From Nitrospira sp. CR1.2 (GTDB taxonomy: Bacteria; Nitrospirota; Nitrospiria; Nitrospirales; Nitrospiraceae), in NCBI GenBank assembly GCA_014055495.1, contig WIAG01000001.1, positions 1 through 64,000 of the forward strand: DNA of 64,000 bases, written 5' to 3'. Below are positions 1 to 12,800 of the stretch, in pieces (the first letter of the stretch is position 1; every line of letters starts with the position of its first letter). The position numbers were made by a program, and so were the translations under genes. Under the pieces are notes generated by a model, which searched no databases, was not told the DNA's origin, and worked only from the letters and a program-made list of their open reading frames with translations.

Positions 1-1706
1 CTTCCCCTCATGGACGAAGCGGAGCGGGCGCAGGTGGTGGGGGCGTGGAACCAGACGGCGCGGGCCTATGCGCGGACGGCCGTGCCGGCGCAGATTGCTG
101 CGGAAGCGGCGCGGACGCCGGCGGCCATCGCCGTGCGGGCGGGCGCGACCACCGTGACCTATGCGGCGTTGCTCCGGCAGGCGTACCAACTCGCCCAGGC
201 CCTCCGCCGCCACGGGGTCGGGCCGGAACGGTTGGTCGCCGTCGCCCTGGACCGGTCGGTCGACCTCGTGGTCGCCCTGCTCGGGACCTGGTACGCGGGG
301 GCCGCCTTCGTGCCGCTCGATCCGTCGTATCCCGTCGACCGCCTCCGCTACATGCTCGACGACAGCCAGGCCGCGCTGCTCGTGACCGACCGCGCGCAGG
401 CCGCACGCTTGGCGCATCCCGGCCCGACCCTCTGCCTGGAGCAGGACCGGGCCCCCCTCGACGGGTATCCCCCGACCCCGCCGGCGGTCGCGACCGTCGA
501 GGCGCAGCTCGCCTACGTCCTCTACACCTCCGGCTCCACCGGGCAGCCGAAAGGCGCCGGCAACAGCCACGCGGGCCTGCGCAACCGGCTCCAGTGGATG
601 CAAGCGGCCTATGGGCTGACGGACACCGACCGGGTGCTGCAGAAGACCCCGATCAGCTTCGACGTCTCCGTCTGGGAATTCTTCTGGCCGCTGATGGTCG
701 GGGCCGAACTGGTCATGGCCGAGCCGGGGGCCCATAAAGACCCGGCCCGGCTGATCGAGCACATCACCCGTGCGGGCATTACCACCCTGCATTTTGTGCC
801 GCCCATGCTGCAGGCCTTCCTGGACCAACCCGGCGTCGAGCGCTGCCGGAGCCTCCGGCAGATCCTCTGCAGCGGCGAAGCCCTGCCGGCGACCCTCCCG
901 CCGCGCGTGCAGCAGCTCCTGCCGGGGGTGGCCCTGCACAACCTCTATGGCCCCACCGAAGCCGCCATCGACGTGACGGCCTGGACCTGTCCCACGCCCC
1001 CGGCGGCGACCGTCCCCCTCGGGCGGCCCATTGCCAACCTCCAGATCTACATCCTCGACCCGCAGGGCGAGCCGGTCCCGATCGGCGTGCCGGGCGAGTG
1101 CTACATCGGCGGGATCGGCGTGGGCCGGGGCTACCATCGGCGGCCGGACCTGACGGCCGCGCGCTTCGTACCGGATCCCTTCAGTGCGCAACCCGGACAG
1201 CGGCTCTATCGGACGGGCGATCTCGTGCGGTACCGGCCGGACGGGACCATCGAGTATCTGGGCCGGTTGGACCATCAAGTGAAGATCCGGGGCGTGCGGA
1301 TCGAGTTGGGCGAAGTCGAAGCGGCCGTGCGGCAGCAGCCGGGGGTGCGGGAGGCCGTGGTGCTGGCGCGGCGGGACGGCCCGGGCGGGGCACGGCTCGT
1401 GGGCTACGTCACGATGGACCCGGACCGCCCTATCGACCCGGCGGCGCTCAAGGCGGCGCTCGCCGAGCGGCTGCCGGAGTATCTGGTGCCGGCGGTGATC
1501 GTCCGGCTGGCGCAGCTGCCGCTGAGCCCGAACGGGAAGGTGGACCGCGGGGCCTTGCCCGCACCGGAAGTCGCGGCACCGCGCACGACGGCCTATGAGG
1601 CGCCGAAGACGCAGCCCGAACAGCAGTTGGCCGCCATCTGGGCCCAGGTGCTCGGCCTCGCCCAGGTCGGCCGCCACGACAACTTCTTCGAACTCGGCGG
1701 GGATTC
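1..1706 (+). repeat. Long direct repeat, copy 1 (Ser A domain and front half of PCP)
   Basis: This stretch matches 6522-8227 at a constant offset of 6521 with no indel. Translations in several frames on both strands are the same over the whole length, so identity is at or near 100% by eye. It ends inside the carrier-protein serine codon (tcg here, tcc in copy 2). The left end is not visible because it coincides with the window start. Confidence 0.95.
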
Positions 1707-1929
1707 GATCACGAGCTTGCAAGTCCTGGCCAAGGCCCATCGGGAAGGCCTCACGCTGACCCCGAAGCAGCTCTTCGAGCACCCGACCGTCGCGTCGGCG
1801 GCTGCGGTCGCGGTGACCGGGAGCGTTGACGCAAGCCCGCCGTCGGCAGACGATCCCGATCCGGGACGGGTCGTGGATGTGGAATTGAGCGACGAGGAGA
1901 TGGAGAACCTCTTGAAGGAGATTGGATAG
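1..1929 (+). CDS. NRPS, C-terminal fragment: serine A domain and PCP (5' end outside window)
   Basis: The frame is open from base 1 and reads LPL before the first Met at 10, so the true start lies upstream; the same residues follow a condensation domain in the next gene. An adenylation domain fills most of the fragment, with [11 protein letters not shown] (A3), YRTGDLVRY and [10 protein letters not shown] (A10). Aligned by eye to GrsA and EntF, the pocket code is DVWHLSLIDK, the classic serine code. A carrier domain follows with FFELGGDSI; the phosphopantetheine serine codon is 1705-1707. The protein ends in a short acidic tail ([13 protein letters not shown]) that may dock with the next synthetase, starting 2 nt after the stop. 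No E domain is present although the PCP has the GGDS form. Bases 1-1706 appear identical to 6522-8227. Confidence 0.95.
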   Translation, partial: LPLMDEAERAQVVGAWNQTARAYARTAVPAQIAAEAARTPAAIAVRAGATTVTYAALLRQAYQLAQALRRHGVGPERLVAVALDRSVDLVVALLGTWYAGAAFVPLDPSYPVDRLRYMLDDSQAALLVTDRAQAARLAHPGPTLCLEQDRAPLDGYPPTPPAVATVEAQLAYVLYTSGSTGQPKGAGNSHAGLRNRLQWMQAAYGLTDTDRVLQKTPISFDVSVWEFFWPLMVGAELVMAEPGAHKDPARLIEHITRAGITTLHFVPPMLQAFLDQPGVERCRSLRQILCSGEALPATLPPRVQQLLPGVALHNLYGPTEAAIDVTAWTCPTPPAATVPLGRPIANLQIYILDPQGEPVPIGVPGECYIGGIGVGRGYHRRPDLTAARFVPDPFSAQPGQRLYRTGDLVRYRPDGTIEYLGRLDHQVKIRGVRIELGEVEAAVRQQPGVREAVVLARRDGPGGARLVGYVTMDPDRPIDPAALKAALAERLPEYLVPAVIVRLAQLPLSPNGKVDRGALPAPEVAAPRTTAYEAPKTQPEQQLAAIWAQVLGLAQVGRHDNFFELGGDSITSLQVLAKAHREGLTLTPKQLFEHPTVASAAAVAVTGSVDASPPSADDPDPGRVVDVELSDEEMENLLKEIG

Positions 1930-1931
1930 GC

Positions 1932-4900
1932 ATGCAGGCGAACAGGACTGAGCAGCGGACGACCGAGCGCGCGGCCGGCGGCGCTCTCAAGAACATCGAG
2001 GCGGTGTATCCGCTCTCTCCCATGCAGGAGGGCATGCTGTTCCATACGCTGATGAATCCCGGCACCGGCATCTACCTGATGCAGAACCGCTACTACGTAG
2101 AAGGAGAGATGGATGCGGTGCTGTTTCGTCGAGCCTGGGAGCAGGTCATCGCGCGCCATTCTATCCTGCGCACCTCGTTCGTCTGGAAGAATCAGAAACG
2201 CCCCCTGCAGGCCGTTCACAAGGAGATCGAGGTCCCGCTCGATGTCATGGACTGGCGGGGGAAAGAGCGGGCGGCGCAGATCGCCGAGCTCGATGCGTTG
2301 TTGCAGCAGGAACTTGCCCAGGGGGTCGATTTTGCCAAGGCGCCGCTCATGCGTCTGCGGCTCATCCGTCTGACCGACCGCACCTATCAGTTCGTCCATA
2401 GCTTTCACCATATCCTGCTCGACGAATGGTGCATCTCTCCGTTGCTGATGGATTTCCTGGCTCATTACGAAGCCTGTGCCCAGGGTCTCGTGTGCCAAGC
2501 GGAGAAGCCTCGCTCCTATCGGGACTATATCGCCTGGCTGCAGAAGCAGGATCTGGACGCAGCGAATCGGTTTTGGCGCGAGTATCTGCAGGGATTTTCC
2601 ACGCCCACCCCGCTTGCTTATGACCGGCCCCCGGAGGGGTTGGCCGACCAAAACGATGACGCAGCGGATCATTGCGTCTACCTGAGCGCGGATCTCACGG
2701 CACGGCTCACGGCTCTGGCCCAACAACATCGCGTGACGGCGAACACCTTTGTGCAGGGAGCCTGGGCCCTGCTCCTCGCGCAGTACAGCGGCGAGAAGGA
2801 CGTGTTGTTCGGCGTGACGGTGGCGGGTCGACCGACCCAACTCGTCGGAGTCGAATCGGTGCTGGGCCTCTTCATCAATACGCTACCGTTGCGCGTGTCG
2901 GTGGCGCCGGATCGTCCGGTCATGGCCTGGTTGAAAGACCTGTTGGCGGAAAACGTCCGCCTTCGCGAGTATGAATATACCCCCCTCATTCACATTCAAC
3001 GCTCGAGCGAGATCCCGCGGGGAGAAGCCCTGTTTCACAGCCTGTTCGTCTTCGAAAATGCGCCCGTGGATCCGGCGCTCTGTGAGGGGCGGATCATGTT
3101 CCGAGCCGAGGAAGAGCAGTATCGCGTCCATACGAACTATCCCATGACCGTGATGGGTTGGCCGGGGAAAGAGTTGGGTCTCAAACTGTCCTATGGCCGC
3201 CGCCTCTTCGATTCGGAAACGGTCCTGCGGATGATCGGCCATTTACAAGGCCTGTTGGAAGCCCTCATCACGCGGCCGGATGTCCGCATCGGCGACCTGC
3301 CCATGCTGGATCGGGAAGAACGCACGCGGCTCCTGTCGTATGGAATCGGGGAGTCGGACAAGCCTCAGGACGATCGTAGCGTTGCCCTGCGATTCGAAGC
3401 GCAGGTGCGGCGATCCCCGCAGGCCATCGCGGTCCGCTGCGGCGATCAATCGTTGACCTATGACGTTTTGAACCGTCGGGCCAATCGTCTGGCCCATCGG
3501 CTGAGGGCGGAAGGAATCGGTCCGGATGCGGTCGTCGCGGTCCTGGATGAGCGCAGCCCAGACCTGCTGACGATGATCCTCGGTTGTTTCAAGGCCGGCG
3601 CTGCCTATCTTCCGCTCGACCCGCACCATCCGGTCGCCCGTGTCGCGCGGCTGCTGGAGCTGAGCCGCGTTCGCGTCGTCGTCGTCTCGCGGCGGCTGAG
3701 TGGCCATCTGGAGCAGGCTTTGTCGATGTTGCCTCAGGCGACACGTCCGCTTGTGGTAGTCCTGGACGATCTCTTGTCGCAGCAGGGGGAGGACCACGAT
3801 CGTCTCGTACCTTCGCGACAGGATCAGTTGGCCTATGTCATTTATACCTCCGGCTCGACGGGCATCCCGAAGGGAGCCATGGTCACGATGGGCGGCATGC
3901 TCAACAACATCGAGAGCAAGGTCAGGTCGTTAGCGATCGGACCCAAGGACGTCATCGCACAAACTGCCTCCCAATGTTTCGATATTTCGGTCTGGCAATT
4001 CCTGACCGCGCTGCTGTGTGGAGCCACCACCCATATCCTGTCCGATGAGCTGGTACGAGAGCCGTCGCGACTGCTCACACATCTGGACACATCCGGCATC
4101 ACCATCTACGAAGCGGTGCCTGCCGTGTTGCAGGCCCTCCTGGACGTGGGCGACTCTGAGGACGCGCCACCGGTCCTTGCTCCTCTGCGCTGGGTCTTAC
4201 CGACGGGCGAGGCGCTGCCGCCGGCCCTCTGTCGCCGCTGGTTTGAGCGCCACCCGAAGATCCCCCTCATGAACGCCTATGGACCGGCCGAATGTGCCGA
4301 CGACGTCGCCGTCCATCCCATCCTGGCGGCGCCGGCTGAAGATTCCGTCCGGGTTCCGATTGGGCGGCCGATTCAACGCCTGCGCCTCTACATCGTCAAC
4401 CGGTTGTATGAACCGGTGCCGGTCGGCGTCTCCGGCGAACTGTGGATCGGAGGAATCGGCGTCGGCCGCGGATACCTGGAAGATTGCGCCAGAACGGCAG
4501 AGGCGTTCGTGCCGGATCCGTTCCGAAATGAGCCCGGGGCACGGCTGTATCGCACCGGCGATCTGGCTCGTTACCGGCCGGACGGCACGATCGAATATGT
4601 GGGGCGTCTGGACCATCAGGTCAAGGTGCGGGGGTTCCGGATCGAACTCGGTGAGATCGAATCCTGCCTGACCGATCAGATCGAGGTCCGTGAAGCGGCG
4701 GTCATCGTCCGTGAAGATCGCCCCGGAGACCGGCGATTGGCGGCCTACGTCGTGCCGCAGGCCGGCCGATCGATCGATAGCGACAGGTTGCGGACCGCGC
4801 TTCAGGCACAACTCCCCGAGTACATGGTTCCCTCGATTGTGCTCACGCTGGACACCTTGCCGCGCACGCCGAACGGCAAGGTGGACCGGCGAGCCTTACC

Positions 4901-7900
4901 TGCTCCCGATCTGTCCGGTCTCGACGAAGCCACCTACGTCGCGCCGCGTACCGTCACGGAAGAGTTGCTCGCCGCTATCTGGGCGGACATTCTCGGTCTC
5001 GAACGGGTGGGGGTGCGGGACCAATTTTTCGAGCTGGGCGGACATTCCCTCCTAGCCACCCAGGTGGTCTCTCGCATCCGGAGTGCCTTTCACATCGAGC
5101 TTCCGTTACGCGCGGCCTTCGAATGCCCGACCGTTGCCGATTTGGCCCGGACCGTCGATCGGGTTCGTGCGGAAGGACAAGGCAGGCAGGTTCCTCCCTT
5201 GACGGCATCTCGCCGGGAGGGGCCGGCTCCCTTGTCTTTTGCACAGCAGCGACTCTGGTTCCTGTCGCAACTCGAACCGGAGAGCTGGCTCTACAACCTC
5301 TCCTTCGGGCTCCGGCTCCGTGGCCCGCTCGATGTGGATGCGTTGCGTGCGAGTTTCGAAGTCGTGGCGACGCAGCACGATCAACTGCGTACCTGGTTCC
5401 TTCGCGTCGAGGGTCGCCCGGTGCAAGTCAATCTGGATTCACCGGCCGTGCCGTTTGATCGGCAGGTTGCCGCTCCGGCACCAGGCTTGTCTTTAGAGCA
5501 ATACGTCGCAGAGCTGGCCGGTGAGGAGGCCCGAAGGCCGTTCGTTTTGGAAGGCGGCCTCCTGTGGCGCATCAAGCTGGTGCAATTACGCGACCAGGAT
5601 CATCTGTTGCTCGTCACCCTACATCATGCCATCGCAGATGGGTGGTCGTTGAATGTGTTGTTGGCGGACATGCTGGCGGCCTACGGCGCGTTGCGTGAGG
5701 GGCAGCCCGTGCCTCTGACCCCTCCGGCGGTGCGATACGCCGATTATGCACGGTGGCAGCGTGAGTGGCTGAAGGGTGACGTGCTTGAGCGTGAATTGGA
5801 CTATTGGAAGCAGACCCTTGCGGGAGCCTCTGCGATGATCGGCCTGCACGCCGACCATCCTCGTCCTACCGTCCAGACGTTCCGTGGCGCCCGCCGTAAT
5901 TTCACCGTTTCTCCGGATGTCGCCGCAGCCCTGCAGGGGCTGAGCCGGAGACAGGGCGTGACTCTGTTTATGACGCTGCTCGCGGCGTTTCAGGTGTTGT
6001 TGCATCGGTACAGTAGAGATAGGGACTTGTCGATCGGGACGCCGATCGCGAATCGTACGACCGTCGAGACGGAAGGAGTGATTGGCTTCTTCGTGAACAC
6101 CCTCGTACTGCGGACCGACGTGAGCGGTCATCCGCGTTTCGTCGATCTCCTTGAGCGCGTGAGGGAAACGGTGTTGGGCGCACAGAGTCATCAGGATGTG
6201 CCGTTCGAGCAAGTCGTCGATGCGCTTAAGCCGGATCGTGATCTGAGCCATGCTCCGCTCTTTCAAGTGATGTTCGCGCTGCAGACCCTTGGCCGGGACA
6301 TGGTAGAGATTCCGAACCTTACGGTCGAACCGGTGGAGGTCGATCCCGGCAGTGCGAAATTTGATCTGTCGTTGGAAATGACGTGGGCACCGGAGGGCCT
6401 GACCGGTTTCTTCGAATTCAATCTGGATCTGTTCGAACCGGCCACGATCGATCGCATGACTGGCCATTTCCTCACCCTGCTCGCAGGGATCGTGGCGGAG
6501 CCCCAACGGAAGCTCGCGGCGCTTCCCCTCATGGACGAAGCGGAGCGGGCGCAGGTGGTGGGGGCGTGGAACCAGACGGCGCGGGCCTATGCGCGGACGG
6601 CCGTGCCGGCGCAGATTGCTGCGGAAGCGGCGCGGACGCCGGCGGCCATCGCCGTGCGGGCGGGCGCGACCACCGTGACCTATGCGGCGTTGCTCCGGCA
6701 GGCGTACCAACTCGCCCAGGCCCTCCGCCGCCACGGGGTCGGGCCGGAACGGTTGGTCGCCGTCGCCCTGGACCGGTCGGTCGACCTCGTGGTCGCCCTG
6801 CTCGGGACCTGGTACGCGGGGGCCGCCTTCGTGCCGCTCGATCCGTCGTATCCCGTCGACCGCCTCCGCTACATGCTCGACGACAGCCAGGCCGCGCTGC
6901 TCGTGACCGACCGCGCGCAGGCCGCACGCTTGGCGCATCCCGGCCCGACCCTCTGCCTGGAGCAGGACCGGGCCCCCCTCGACGGGTATCCCCCGACCCC
7001 GCCGGCGGTCGCGACCGTCGAGGCGCAGCTCGCCTACGTCCTCTACACCTCCGGCTCCACCGGGCAGCCGAAAGGCGCCGGCAACAGCCACGCGGGCCTG
7101 CGCAACCGGCTCCAGTGGATGCAAGCGGCCTATGGGCTGACGGACACCGACCGGGTGCTGCAGAAGACCCCGATCAGCTTCGACGTCTCCGTCTGGGAAT
7201 TCTTCTGGCCGCTGATGGTCGGGGCCGAACTGGTCATGGCCGAGCCGGGGGCCCATAAAGACCCGGCCCGGCTGATCGAGCACATCACCCGTGCGGGCAT
7301 TACCACCCTGCATTTTGTGCCGCCCATGCTGCAGGCCTTCCTGGACCAACCCGGCGTCGAGCGCTGCCGGAGCCTCCGGCAGATCCTCTGCAGCGGCGAA
7401 GCCCTGCCGGCGACCCTCCCGCCGCGCGTGCAGCAGCTCCTGCCGGGGGTGGCCCTGCACAACCTCTATGGCCCCACCGAAGCCGCCATCGACGTGACGG
7501 CCTGGACCTGTCCCACGCCCCCGGCGGCGACCGTCCCCCTCGGGCGGCCCATTGCCAACCTCCAGATCTACATCCTCGACCCGCAGGGCGAGCCGGTCCC
7601 GATCGGCGTGCCGGGCGAGTGCTACATCGGCGGGATCGGCGTGGGCCGGGGCTACCATCGGCGGCCGGACCTGACGGCCGCGCGCTTCGTACCGGATCCC
7701 TTCAGTGCGCAACCCGGACAGCGGCTCTATCGGACGGGCGATCTCGTGCGGTACCGGCCGGACGGGACCATCGAGTATCTGGGCCGGTTGGACCATCAAG
7801 TGAAGATCCGGGGCGTGCGGATCGAGTTGGGCGAAGTCGAAGCGGCCGTGCGGCAGCAGCCGGGGGTGCGGGAGGCCGTGGTGCTGGCGCGGCGGGACGG

Positions 7901-9803
7901 CCCGGGCGGGGCACGGCTCGTGGGCTACGTCACGATGGACCCGGACCGCCCTATCGACCCGGCGGCGCTCAAGGCGGCGCTCGCCGAGCGGCTGCCGGAG
8001 TATCTGGTGCCGGCGGTGATCGTCCGGCTGGCGCAGCTGCCGCTGAGCCCGAACGGGAAGGTGGACCGCGGGGCCTTGCCCGCACCGGAAGTCGCGGCAC
8101 CGCGCACGACGGCCTATGAGGCGCCGAAGACGCAGCCCGAACAGCAGTTGGCCGCCATCTGGGCCCAGGTGCTCGGCCTCGCCCAGGTCGGCCGCCACGA
8201 CAACTTCTTCGAACTCGGCGGGGATTCCATTCTCGGGCTCCAGGTGATTGCCCAGGCCAAGGAAGTCGGCCTCTCCTTGACGCCTCGGCAGCTGTTTCAG
8301 CAACAAACGATCGAAGCGCTGGCGACGGTCGTGAATCGGGAGTCGGCCGCGGCGCCGACGATCCAGGCGGAGCAGGGATTCGTGTCGGGAACCCTGCCGA
8401 TGACGCCGGCTCAACAGTGGTGGTTCGAGCAGCGATTGTCCGAGCCCCATCATTGGAATCAATCGCTCATGCTGACGATCTCCGAATCGCCGGATCGGGC
8501 CAGGTTGGCGAGCGCGCTCGGCCTCCTGCTGGAACGACACGATGCGCTGCGTATGCGCCTCGATGTCTCGAACGGCCCGACGGCGCGGATCGAGGCCCTG
8601 GTCCCATCCGAAGAACTCCTGACGTGCGTCGACCTGCGCGAACTGTCGGAGGACGCCATCACCAACGTCATCGCCGGTGAGGCCGAACGGTGCCAGCAGA
8701 GCCTGCATCTGGAGCAGGGGCCGCTGTTTCGAGCGCTCCTGTTCGACCTCGGGCCGAGGCGGCCGAGCAGGCTCCTGTTGATCGCGCACCATCTCGTCGT
8801 CGACGGGGTGTCGTGGCGCATTCTCCTGGAGGATCTTGAGCGGGCCTATCTGGCCGGCGAGGAACAGCAGGCCGACTTTCCGCCCAAGACCACCTCGATC
8901 AAACAGTGGACCGAAGCGGCACAGACGCTGGCGAAGTCCGGGGCCCTGTCGAGCGCGGCGGCTTTCTGGAGCGCGCAGGACCAGCCCGGAGCTCTGTCGT
9001 TACCACTCGACGATCCGACGGGAGCACGAACCGAGGCTTCCGCGGAGACCTGTCACCTTTCGTTCAGCCGTGAGGAGACGGAGGCCCTGTTGCGGCAGGC
9101 GCCGGCCGCCTACAAGACCCAGGTAAACGATCTCCTGTTGGCGGCCTTGGTCCAGACGTTCCACCAGTGGACGGGTGAGGATCGTCTCCTGCTGGACCTC
9201 GAGGGCCATGGTCGCGAGTCGGTCGTTCCGGGCACCGATCTGTCGCGGACGGTCGGCTGGTTCACCAGCATGTTTCCACTTCTCTTACGACGTCCGGACG
9301 GCTCGACTGCCGACATCGTGAAGGGCATCAAGGAGCAACTGCGTGCCATCCCATCGGGCGGGGTCGGATACGGCCTCTTACGGTATCTCGCCCATACGCC
9401 GGAGAGCGAACGCCTCCGACATCAGACCGCCCCGCAGGTTTGCTTCAACTATCTGGGTCAACTCGACCGGGGCGGTCCCGAACAGACCCTGTTCGGATTG
9501 GCGTCGGAACCCACCGGGCGTGAGCACGGTGCGTCGAACAGGATGCGGTACGAACTCACCATCAACGCCGATGTCACGGACGGTCGCCTCACGGTGATGT
9601 GGAGCTACAGCGGTGCGCGGTTCAGGAGGGCGACAGTCGAGATGCTCGCGGCGTCATACCGTCGATGCCTCTGCGAATTGATCGCACATTGTTGCGCGGC
9701 GGACGCGGGCGGGTATACCCCGTCGGATTTTCCGGACGTACAGATCGATCAGGATGCCCTCGACAACATTCTAGAGACCATGGAACGGAGCCATGCGCGA
9801 TAA
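1932..9803 (+). CDS. NRPS, two modules: C-A(Dab-like)-PCP-C-A(Ser)-PCP-E
   Basis: This 2623-aa synthetase starts 2 nt after the previous stop. Domain order by approximate residue: C (20-450; [21 protein letters not shown]), A1 (480-985), PCP (Ser in GGHS near 1038), C (1100-1530; [19 protein letters not shown]), A2 (1530-2045), PCP (GGDS, Ser 2099) and an epimerization domain (2155-2600; [32 protein letters not shown]). The A1 code is DIWELTADDK, recalled as a 2,4-diaminobutyrate code from Pseudomonas peptides; the acidic pocket fits a basic side chain. A2 has the serine code DVWHLSLIDK, so the module should deliver D-Ser. The first C motif has DE in place of DG. A2 and the front of its PCP belong to the 1706-bp repeat and look more GC-rich in third positions than their flanks. 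Confidence 0.96.
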   Translation: MQANRTEQRTTERAAGGALKNIEAVYPLSPMQEGMLFHTLMNPGTGIYLMQNRYYVEGEMDAVLFRRAWEQVIARHSILRTSFVWKNQKRPLQAVHKEIEVPLDVMDWRGKERAAQIAELDALLQQELAQGVDFAKAPLMRLRLIRLTDRTYQFVHSFHHILLDEWCISPLLMDFLAHYEACAQGLVCQAEKPRSYRDYIAWLQKQDLDAANRFWREYLQGFSTPTPLAYDRPPEGLADQNDDAADHCVYLSADLTARLTALAQQHRVTANTFVQGAWALLLAQYSGEKDVLFGVTVAGRPTQLVGVESVLGLFINTLPLRVSVAPDRPVMAWLKDLLAENVRLREYEYTPLIHIQRSSEIPRGEALFHSLFVFENAPVDPALCEGRIMFRAEEEQYRVHTNYPMTVMGWPGKELGLKLSYGRRLFDSETVLRMIGHLQGLLEALITRPDVRIGDLPMLDREERTRLLSYGIGESDKPQDDRSVALRFEAQVRRSPQAIAVRCGDQSLTYDVLNRRANRLAHRLRAEGIGPDAVVAVLDERSPDLLTMILGCFKAGAAYLPLDPHHPVARVARLLELSRVRVVVVSRRLSGHLEQALSMLPQATRPLVVVLDDLLSQQGEDHDRLVPSRQDQLAYVIYTSGSTGIPKGAMVTMGGMLNNIESKVRSLAIGPKDVIAQTASQCFDISVWQFLTALLCGATTHILSDELVREPSRLLTHLDTSGITIYEAVPAVLQALLDVGDSEDAPPVLAPLRWVLPTGEALPPALCRRWFERHPKIPLMNAYGPAECADDVAVHPILAAPAEDSVRVPIGRPIQRLRLYIVNRLYEPVPVGVSGELWIGGIGVGRGYLEDCARTAEAFVPDPFRNEPGARLYRTGDLARYRPDGTIEYVGRLDHQVKVRGFRIELGEIESCLTDQIEVREAAVIVREDRPGDRRLAAYVVPQAGRSIDSDRLRTALQAQLPEYMVPSIVLTLDTLPRTPNGKVDRRALPAPDLSGLDEATYVAPRTVTEELLAAIWADILGLERVGVRDQFFELGGHSLLATQVVSRIRSAFHIELPLRAAFECPTVADLARTVDRVRAEGQGRQVPPLTASRREGPAPLSFAQQRLWFLSQLEPESWLYNLSFGLRLRGPLDVDALRASFEVVATQHDQLRTWFLRVEGRPVQVNLDSPAVPFDRQVAAPAPGLSLEQYVAELAGEEARRPFVLEGGLLWRIKLVQLRDQDHLLLVTLHHAIADGWSLNVLLADMLAAYGALREGQPVPLTPPAVRYADYARWQREWLKGDVLERELDYWKQTLAGASAMIGLHADHPRPTVQTFRGARRNFTVSPDVAAALQGLSRRQGVTLFMTLLAAFQVLLHRYSRDRDLSIGTPIANRTTVETEGVIGFFVNTLVLRTDVSGHPRFVDLLERVRETVLGAQSHQDVPFEQVVDALKPDRDLSHAPLFQVMFALQTLGRDMVEIPNLTVEPVEVDPGSAKFDLSLEMTWAPEGLTGFFEFNLDLFEPATIDRMTGHFLTLLAGIVAEPQRKLAALPLMDEAERAQVVGAWNQTARAYARTAVPAQIAAEAARTPAAIAVRAGATTVTYAALLRQAYQLAQALRRHGVGPERLVAVALDRSVDLVVALLGTWYAGAAFVPLDPSYPVDRLRYMLDDSQAALLVTDRAQAARLAHPGPTLCLEQDRAPLDGYPPTPPAVATVEAQLAYVLYTSGSTGQPKGAGNSHAGLRNRLQWMQAAYGLTDTDRVLQKTPISFDVSVWEFFWPLMVGAELVMAEPGAHKDPARLIEHITRAGITTLHFVPPMLQAFLDQPGVERCRSLRQILCSGEALPATLPPRVQQLLPGVALHNLYGPTEAAIDVTAWTCPTPPAATVPLGRPIANLQIYILDPQGEPVPIGVPGECYIGGIGVGRGYHRRPDLTAARFVPDPFSAQPGQRLYRTGDLVRYRPDGTIEYLGRLDHQVKIRGVRIELGEVEAAVRQQPGVREAVVLARRDGPGGARLVGYVTMDPDRPIDPAALKAALAERLPEYLVPAVIVRLAQLPLSPNGKVDRGALPAPEVAAPRTTAYEAPKTQPEQQLAAIWAQVLGLAQVGRHDNFFELGGDSILGLQVIAQAKEVGLSLTPRQLFQQQTIEALATVVNRESAAAPTIQAEQGFVSGTLPMTPAQQWWFEQRLSEPHHWNQSLMLTISESPDRARLASALGLLLERHDALRMRLDVSNGPTARIEALVPSEELLTCVDLRELSEDAITNVIAGEAERCQQSLHLEQGPLFRALLFDLGPRRPSRLLLIAHHLVVDGVSWRILLEDLERAYLAGEEQQADFPPKTTSIKQWTEAAQTLAKSGALSSAAAFWSAQDQPGALSLPLDDPTGARTEASAETCHLSFSREETEALLRQAPAAYKTQVNDLLLAALVQTFHQWTGEDRLLLDLEGHGRESVVPGTDLSRTVGWFTSMFPLLLRRPDGSTADIVKGIKEQLRAIPSGGVGYGLLRYLAHTPESERLRHQTAPQVCFNYLGQLDRGGPEQTLFGLASEPTGREHGASNRMRYELTINADVTDGRLTVMWSYSGARFRRATVEMLAASYRRCLCELIAHCCAADAGGYTPSDFPDVQIDQDALDNILETMERSHAR
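6522..8227 (+). repeat. Long direct repeat, copy 2 (Ser A domain and front half of PCP)
   Basis: This is the second copy of bases 1-1706. It covers the C-A linker, the full adenylation domain and the carrier domain up to the second base of the phosphopantetheine serine codon (8226-8228). After that the sequences differ ([13 protein letters not shown] here, [13 protein letters not shown] in copy 1). The sharp right boundary fits recent gene conversion or intragenic duplication. Confidence 0.95.
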
Positions 9804-12800
9804 ACCACAGATCGAAGCCATGTACTATCTGTCCCCGCTGCAGCAGGGACTGCTGTTTCACTGTTTGGCCGATGCGTCGGCCGATCCGTACTTGTATCAG
9901 TATGCCTATCGCCTCTCCGGAGACTTGCGGCTCGACGCGTTCGAGCAGGCCTGGCAGTCGGCGGTGGAGCGCCATGCGGTGCTGCGTACCGCGTTCGTGT
10001 GGGAAGGCGTGGAGAAGCCGCTGCAGGTCGTCCGTCGGCAGGTGCGCCTCCCGATCGAGCGGCATGATTGGCGCGGGGTTCCGGAGGAAGAGCAACAAGC
10101 GCGGTTCGCCTCGCTGCTTCAACGCGATCGCGCCGCCGGTCTCGATTTGCTACGGCCCCCGCTCATGCGACTGCATGTGATCCGCAGGGGCGAGCGTGAC
10201 TGGATCTTGATCAACAGCCACCACCACCTCCTCCTGGATGGGTGGAGCATGGCGATCTTGCTGCGTGACGTCGTGCTGGCGTATGAAACTCTGGCGCAGC
10301 GAGAGCGTCCTCCGCTTCGAACGCCCCGGCCCTACCGCGACTACATTTCCTGGGTTCATCGCCAGGATCTGACGCAGGCCGAAACCTACTGGCGTGGCAT
10401 GTTGGCCGGATTCGATCGGCCCACGCCGATACCGATCGAGGCCCCGTCGCACGGGTCATCCCCTGAGTCCCTGCCGTTCGCGGAACAAAATCTCCGGTTC
10501 TCAACAGAGCAGACTGAGGCGCTGCAGGCCTTCGCCAAGCGGAGTAGGGTCACCGTCAATACGGTTCTGCAAGGAGCCTGGGCTCTCTTGCTGCATCGCT
10601 ACAGCGGCGCGCGAGACCTGTTGTTCGGGGCGACCGTGTCGGGACGCACGCCCGAACTGGCCGGCGTGGACGAAATGGTCGGACTCTTTATCAACAGTCT
10701 GCCGGTGCGTGTCGCGATTCGGCCGGACCAGAAGCTGGCGGATTGGTTGCGCAGCCTGCAGGATCAGAATGCCGCGTTGCGCCAGTATGAATGGACTCCG
10801 CTCAGTCACATCCAACGGTGGAGCGACGTTCCCAACGGGACGCCCCTGTTCGACAGCCTCATGGTCTTCGAAAGCTATCCCGAGCCTGAGGACGATGGGA
10901 TTCCGCCGTCGCTCGTCATCGCGCCGTTGGCGGCGCGATCGAGCGGTGGTTATACCCTGACGCAGGGACGGAACAATTATCCGATTTCGTTAATGGTGGA
11001 GCCGGGCCGTGAGTTGTGCCTGATTGTCTGTTATGCCCATCGACGCTTTGCGCATGCGGCGATCACACACATGCTGGGCCATCTGGAACGACTCTTGGTT
11101 GCGATGGTCGAGGCCCGAGATGCGTTACTCGGCAACATGGCCCTGACGACGGAAGGGGAGCAACGGCAGCTCGTGGAGTGGAATGAAATCCCCGAGTCTG
11201 GCCGTCTGGAGGAGGCTTGCATCCATGACCTGATTGCCGCTCAGGTGAAAGCGGTGCCTGAAACGGCGGCGGTCGTGACCAAGACCGAGCGGGTGACCTA
11301 TCGGGAATTCGACCGTCGGGCAACCAGGTTGGCGCGCTATCTCCTTGCGCAGGGTGTGAAGCAGGAAGAGCGGGTCTGTCTCTGCCTGGACCGGTCCTTG
11401 GATCTGGTCGTCGCCCTCCTCGCGGTGCTGAAAGCCGGCTGTGCCTATGTGCCGCTGGATCCGACTTATCCTCGCGAGCGGCTGACGACGATGGTCGCCG
11501 ACAGCCAGGCGCGCCTGATCATCACCCGAAGCGACCAGTCGATCGGCGTCGACGATGGCGCCGCACGTCTGATTCTATTGGACCTTCACGCGGAGGACAT
11601 CGCCGCATGCGGTGACGAGCCGCTTTCGGTGGGTGTCTTTCCGAGCAACCTCGCCTACGTGATCTATACCTCGGGTTCCACCGGAAGCCCCAAGGGCGTG
11701 GCGGTGGAACACCGGCAAGTCGCAGCATACGTACAGGCGATACTCGGACTCGCGCCTGTGGCCGCCGGGACCGGCATGGCCGCCGTCTCGACCGTGGCCG
11801 CCGACCTTGGCAACACGGCCCTCTTCGGCGCGCTCTGTTCCGGGCGCACGCTTCATCTGTTCCCGACGGAGGACGGTTTCGACCCGGACGCGATGGCCGC
11901 TGCCATGCATGAGCGCCAGGTCGAGGTCCTCAAAATCGTGCCGAGCCATCTGCGTGGACTTCTCCATGCGGCCCATCCCGAGCACGTGTTGCCCACCCGT
12001 TGCCTCATTCTTGGGGGCGAGGCGCTGCGCCGCGACCTCGTCCGCCAGGTCCGTCAATTGGCACCAGACTGCACCATCGTCAACCACTATGGTCCGACCG
12101 AAACGACGATCGGGGTATTGGCTCACGTGCTCGAGGACTCAGCCGACGACATCGAGCGGGATGTGCCGATCGGCCGTCCCTTCTCCTCCGTCCAGGCCCA
12201 TGTCCTCGACGGCGATGGGCAACTGGTCCCGGTCGGTGTGCCGGGGGAACTCTATATCGGCGGGCCGCAAGTCACGCGGGGGTATCTCAACCGACCGGAG
12301 GCGACGGCAGAGCGATTCATTCCTGATCCCTTCAGTGGTCGCGAGGGAGCCAGACTCTATCGAACGGGCGATCGCGCGAAACGGCAAGCCGACGGAACGG
12401 TGGAGTTTCTCGGGCGGGTGGACCATCAGGTGAAGATTCGCGGGTTCCGCATCGAGCTGGGCGACATCGAAACCCAACTGCGGCGGGAGGCCGATGTCTC
12501 CGATGCGGTCGCGATCCTGCGCGAACAAGCCGACGGCACCCAACAGCTCGTCGCCTATGTGACCGGTGCCTCGACACTGGATACGGCCGGTCTGCGAACC
12601 AGGCTCGCGCGGTGTCTTCCGGATTACATGGTGCCGCAGCACGTTGTGCGACTGGAGGCCTTTCCCTGGACCCCAAACGGCAAGCTCGACCGGGCAGCTC
12701 TGCCGGACCCTGGCCGGGAGGACTCACACGCCATGCCCGCCTACGTGGCGCCGCGCAATAGGACTGAGGAGATCCTGGCGGGAATCTGGCAAACCGTGTT

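Noticed and set aside
5619-8792. Very long open frame on the - strand (1057 codons) and a similar one at 1593-2840
   Set aside because: They lie wholly inside NRPS genes with clear domains on the + strand; the products are Arg/His/Gly-rich with no motif. They are mirror frames of GC-rich coding sequence.
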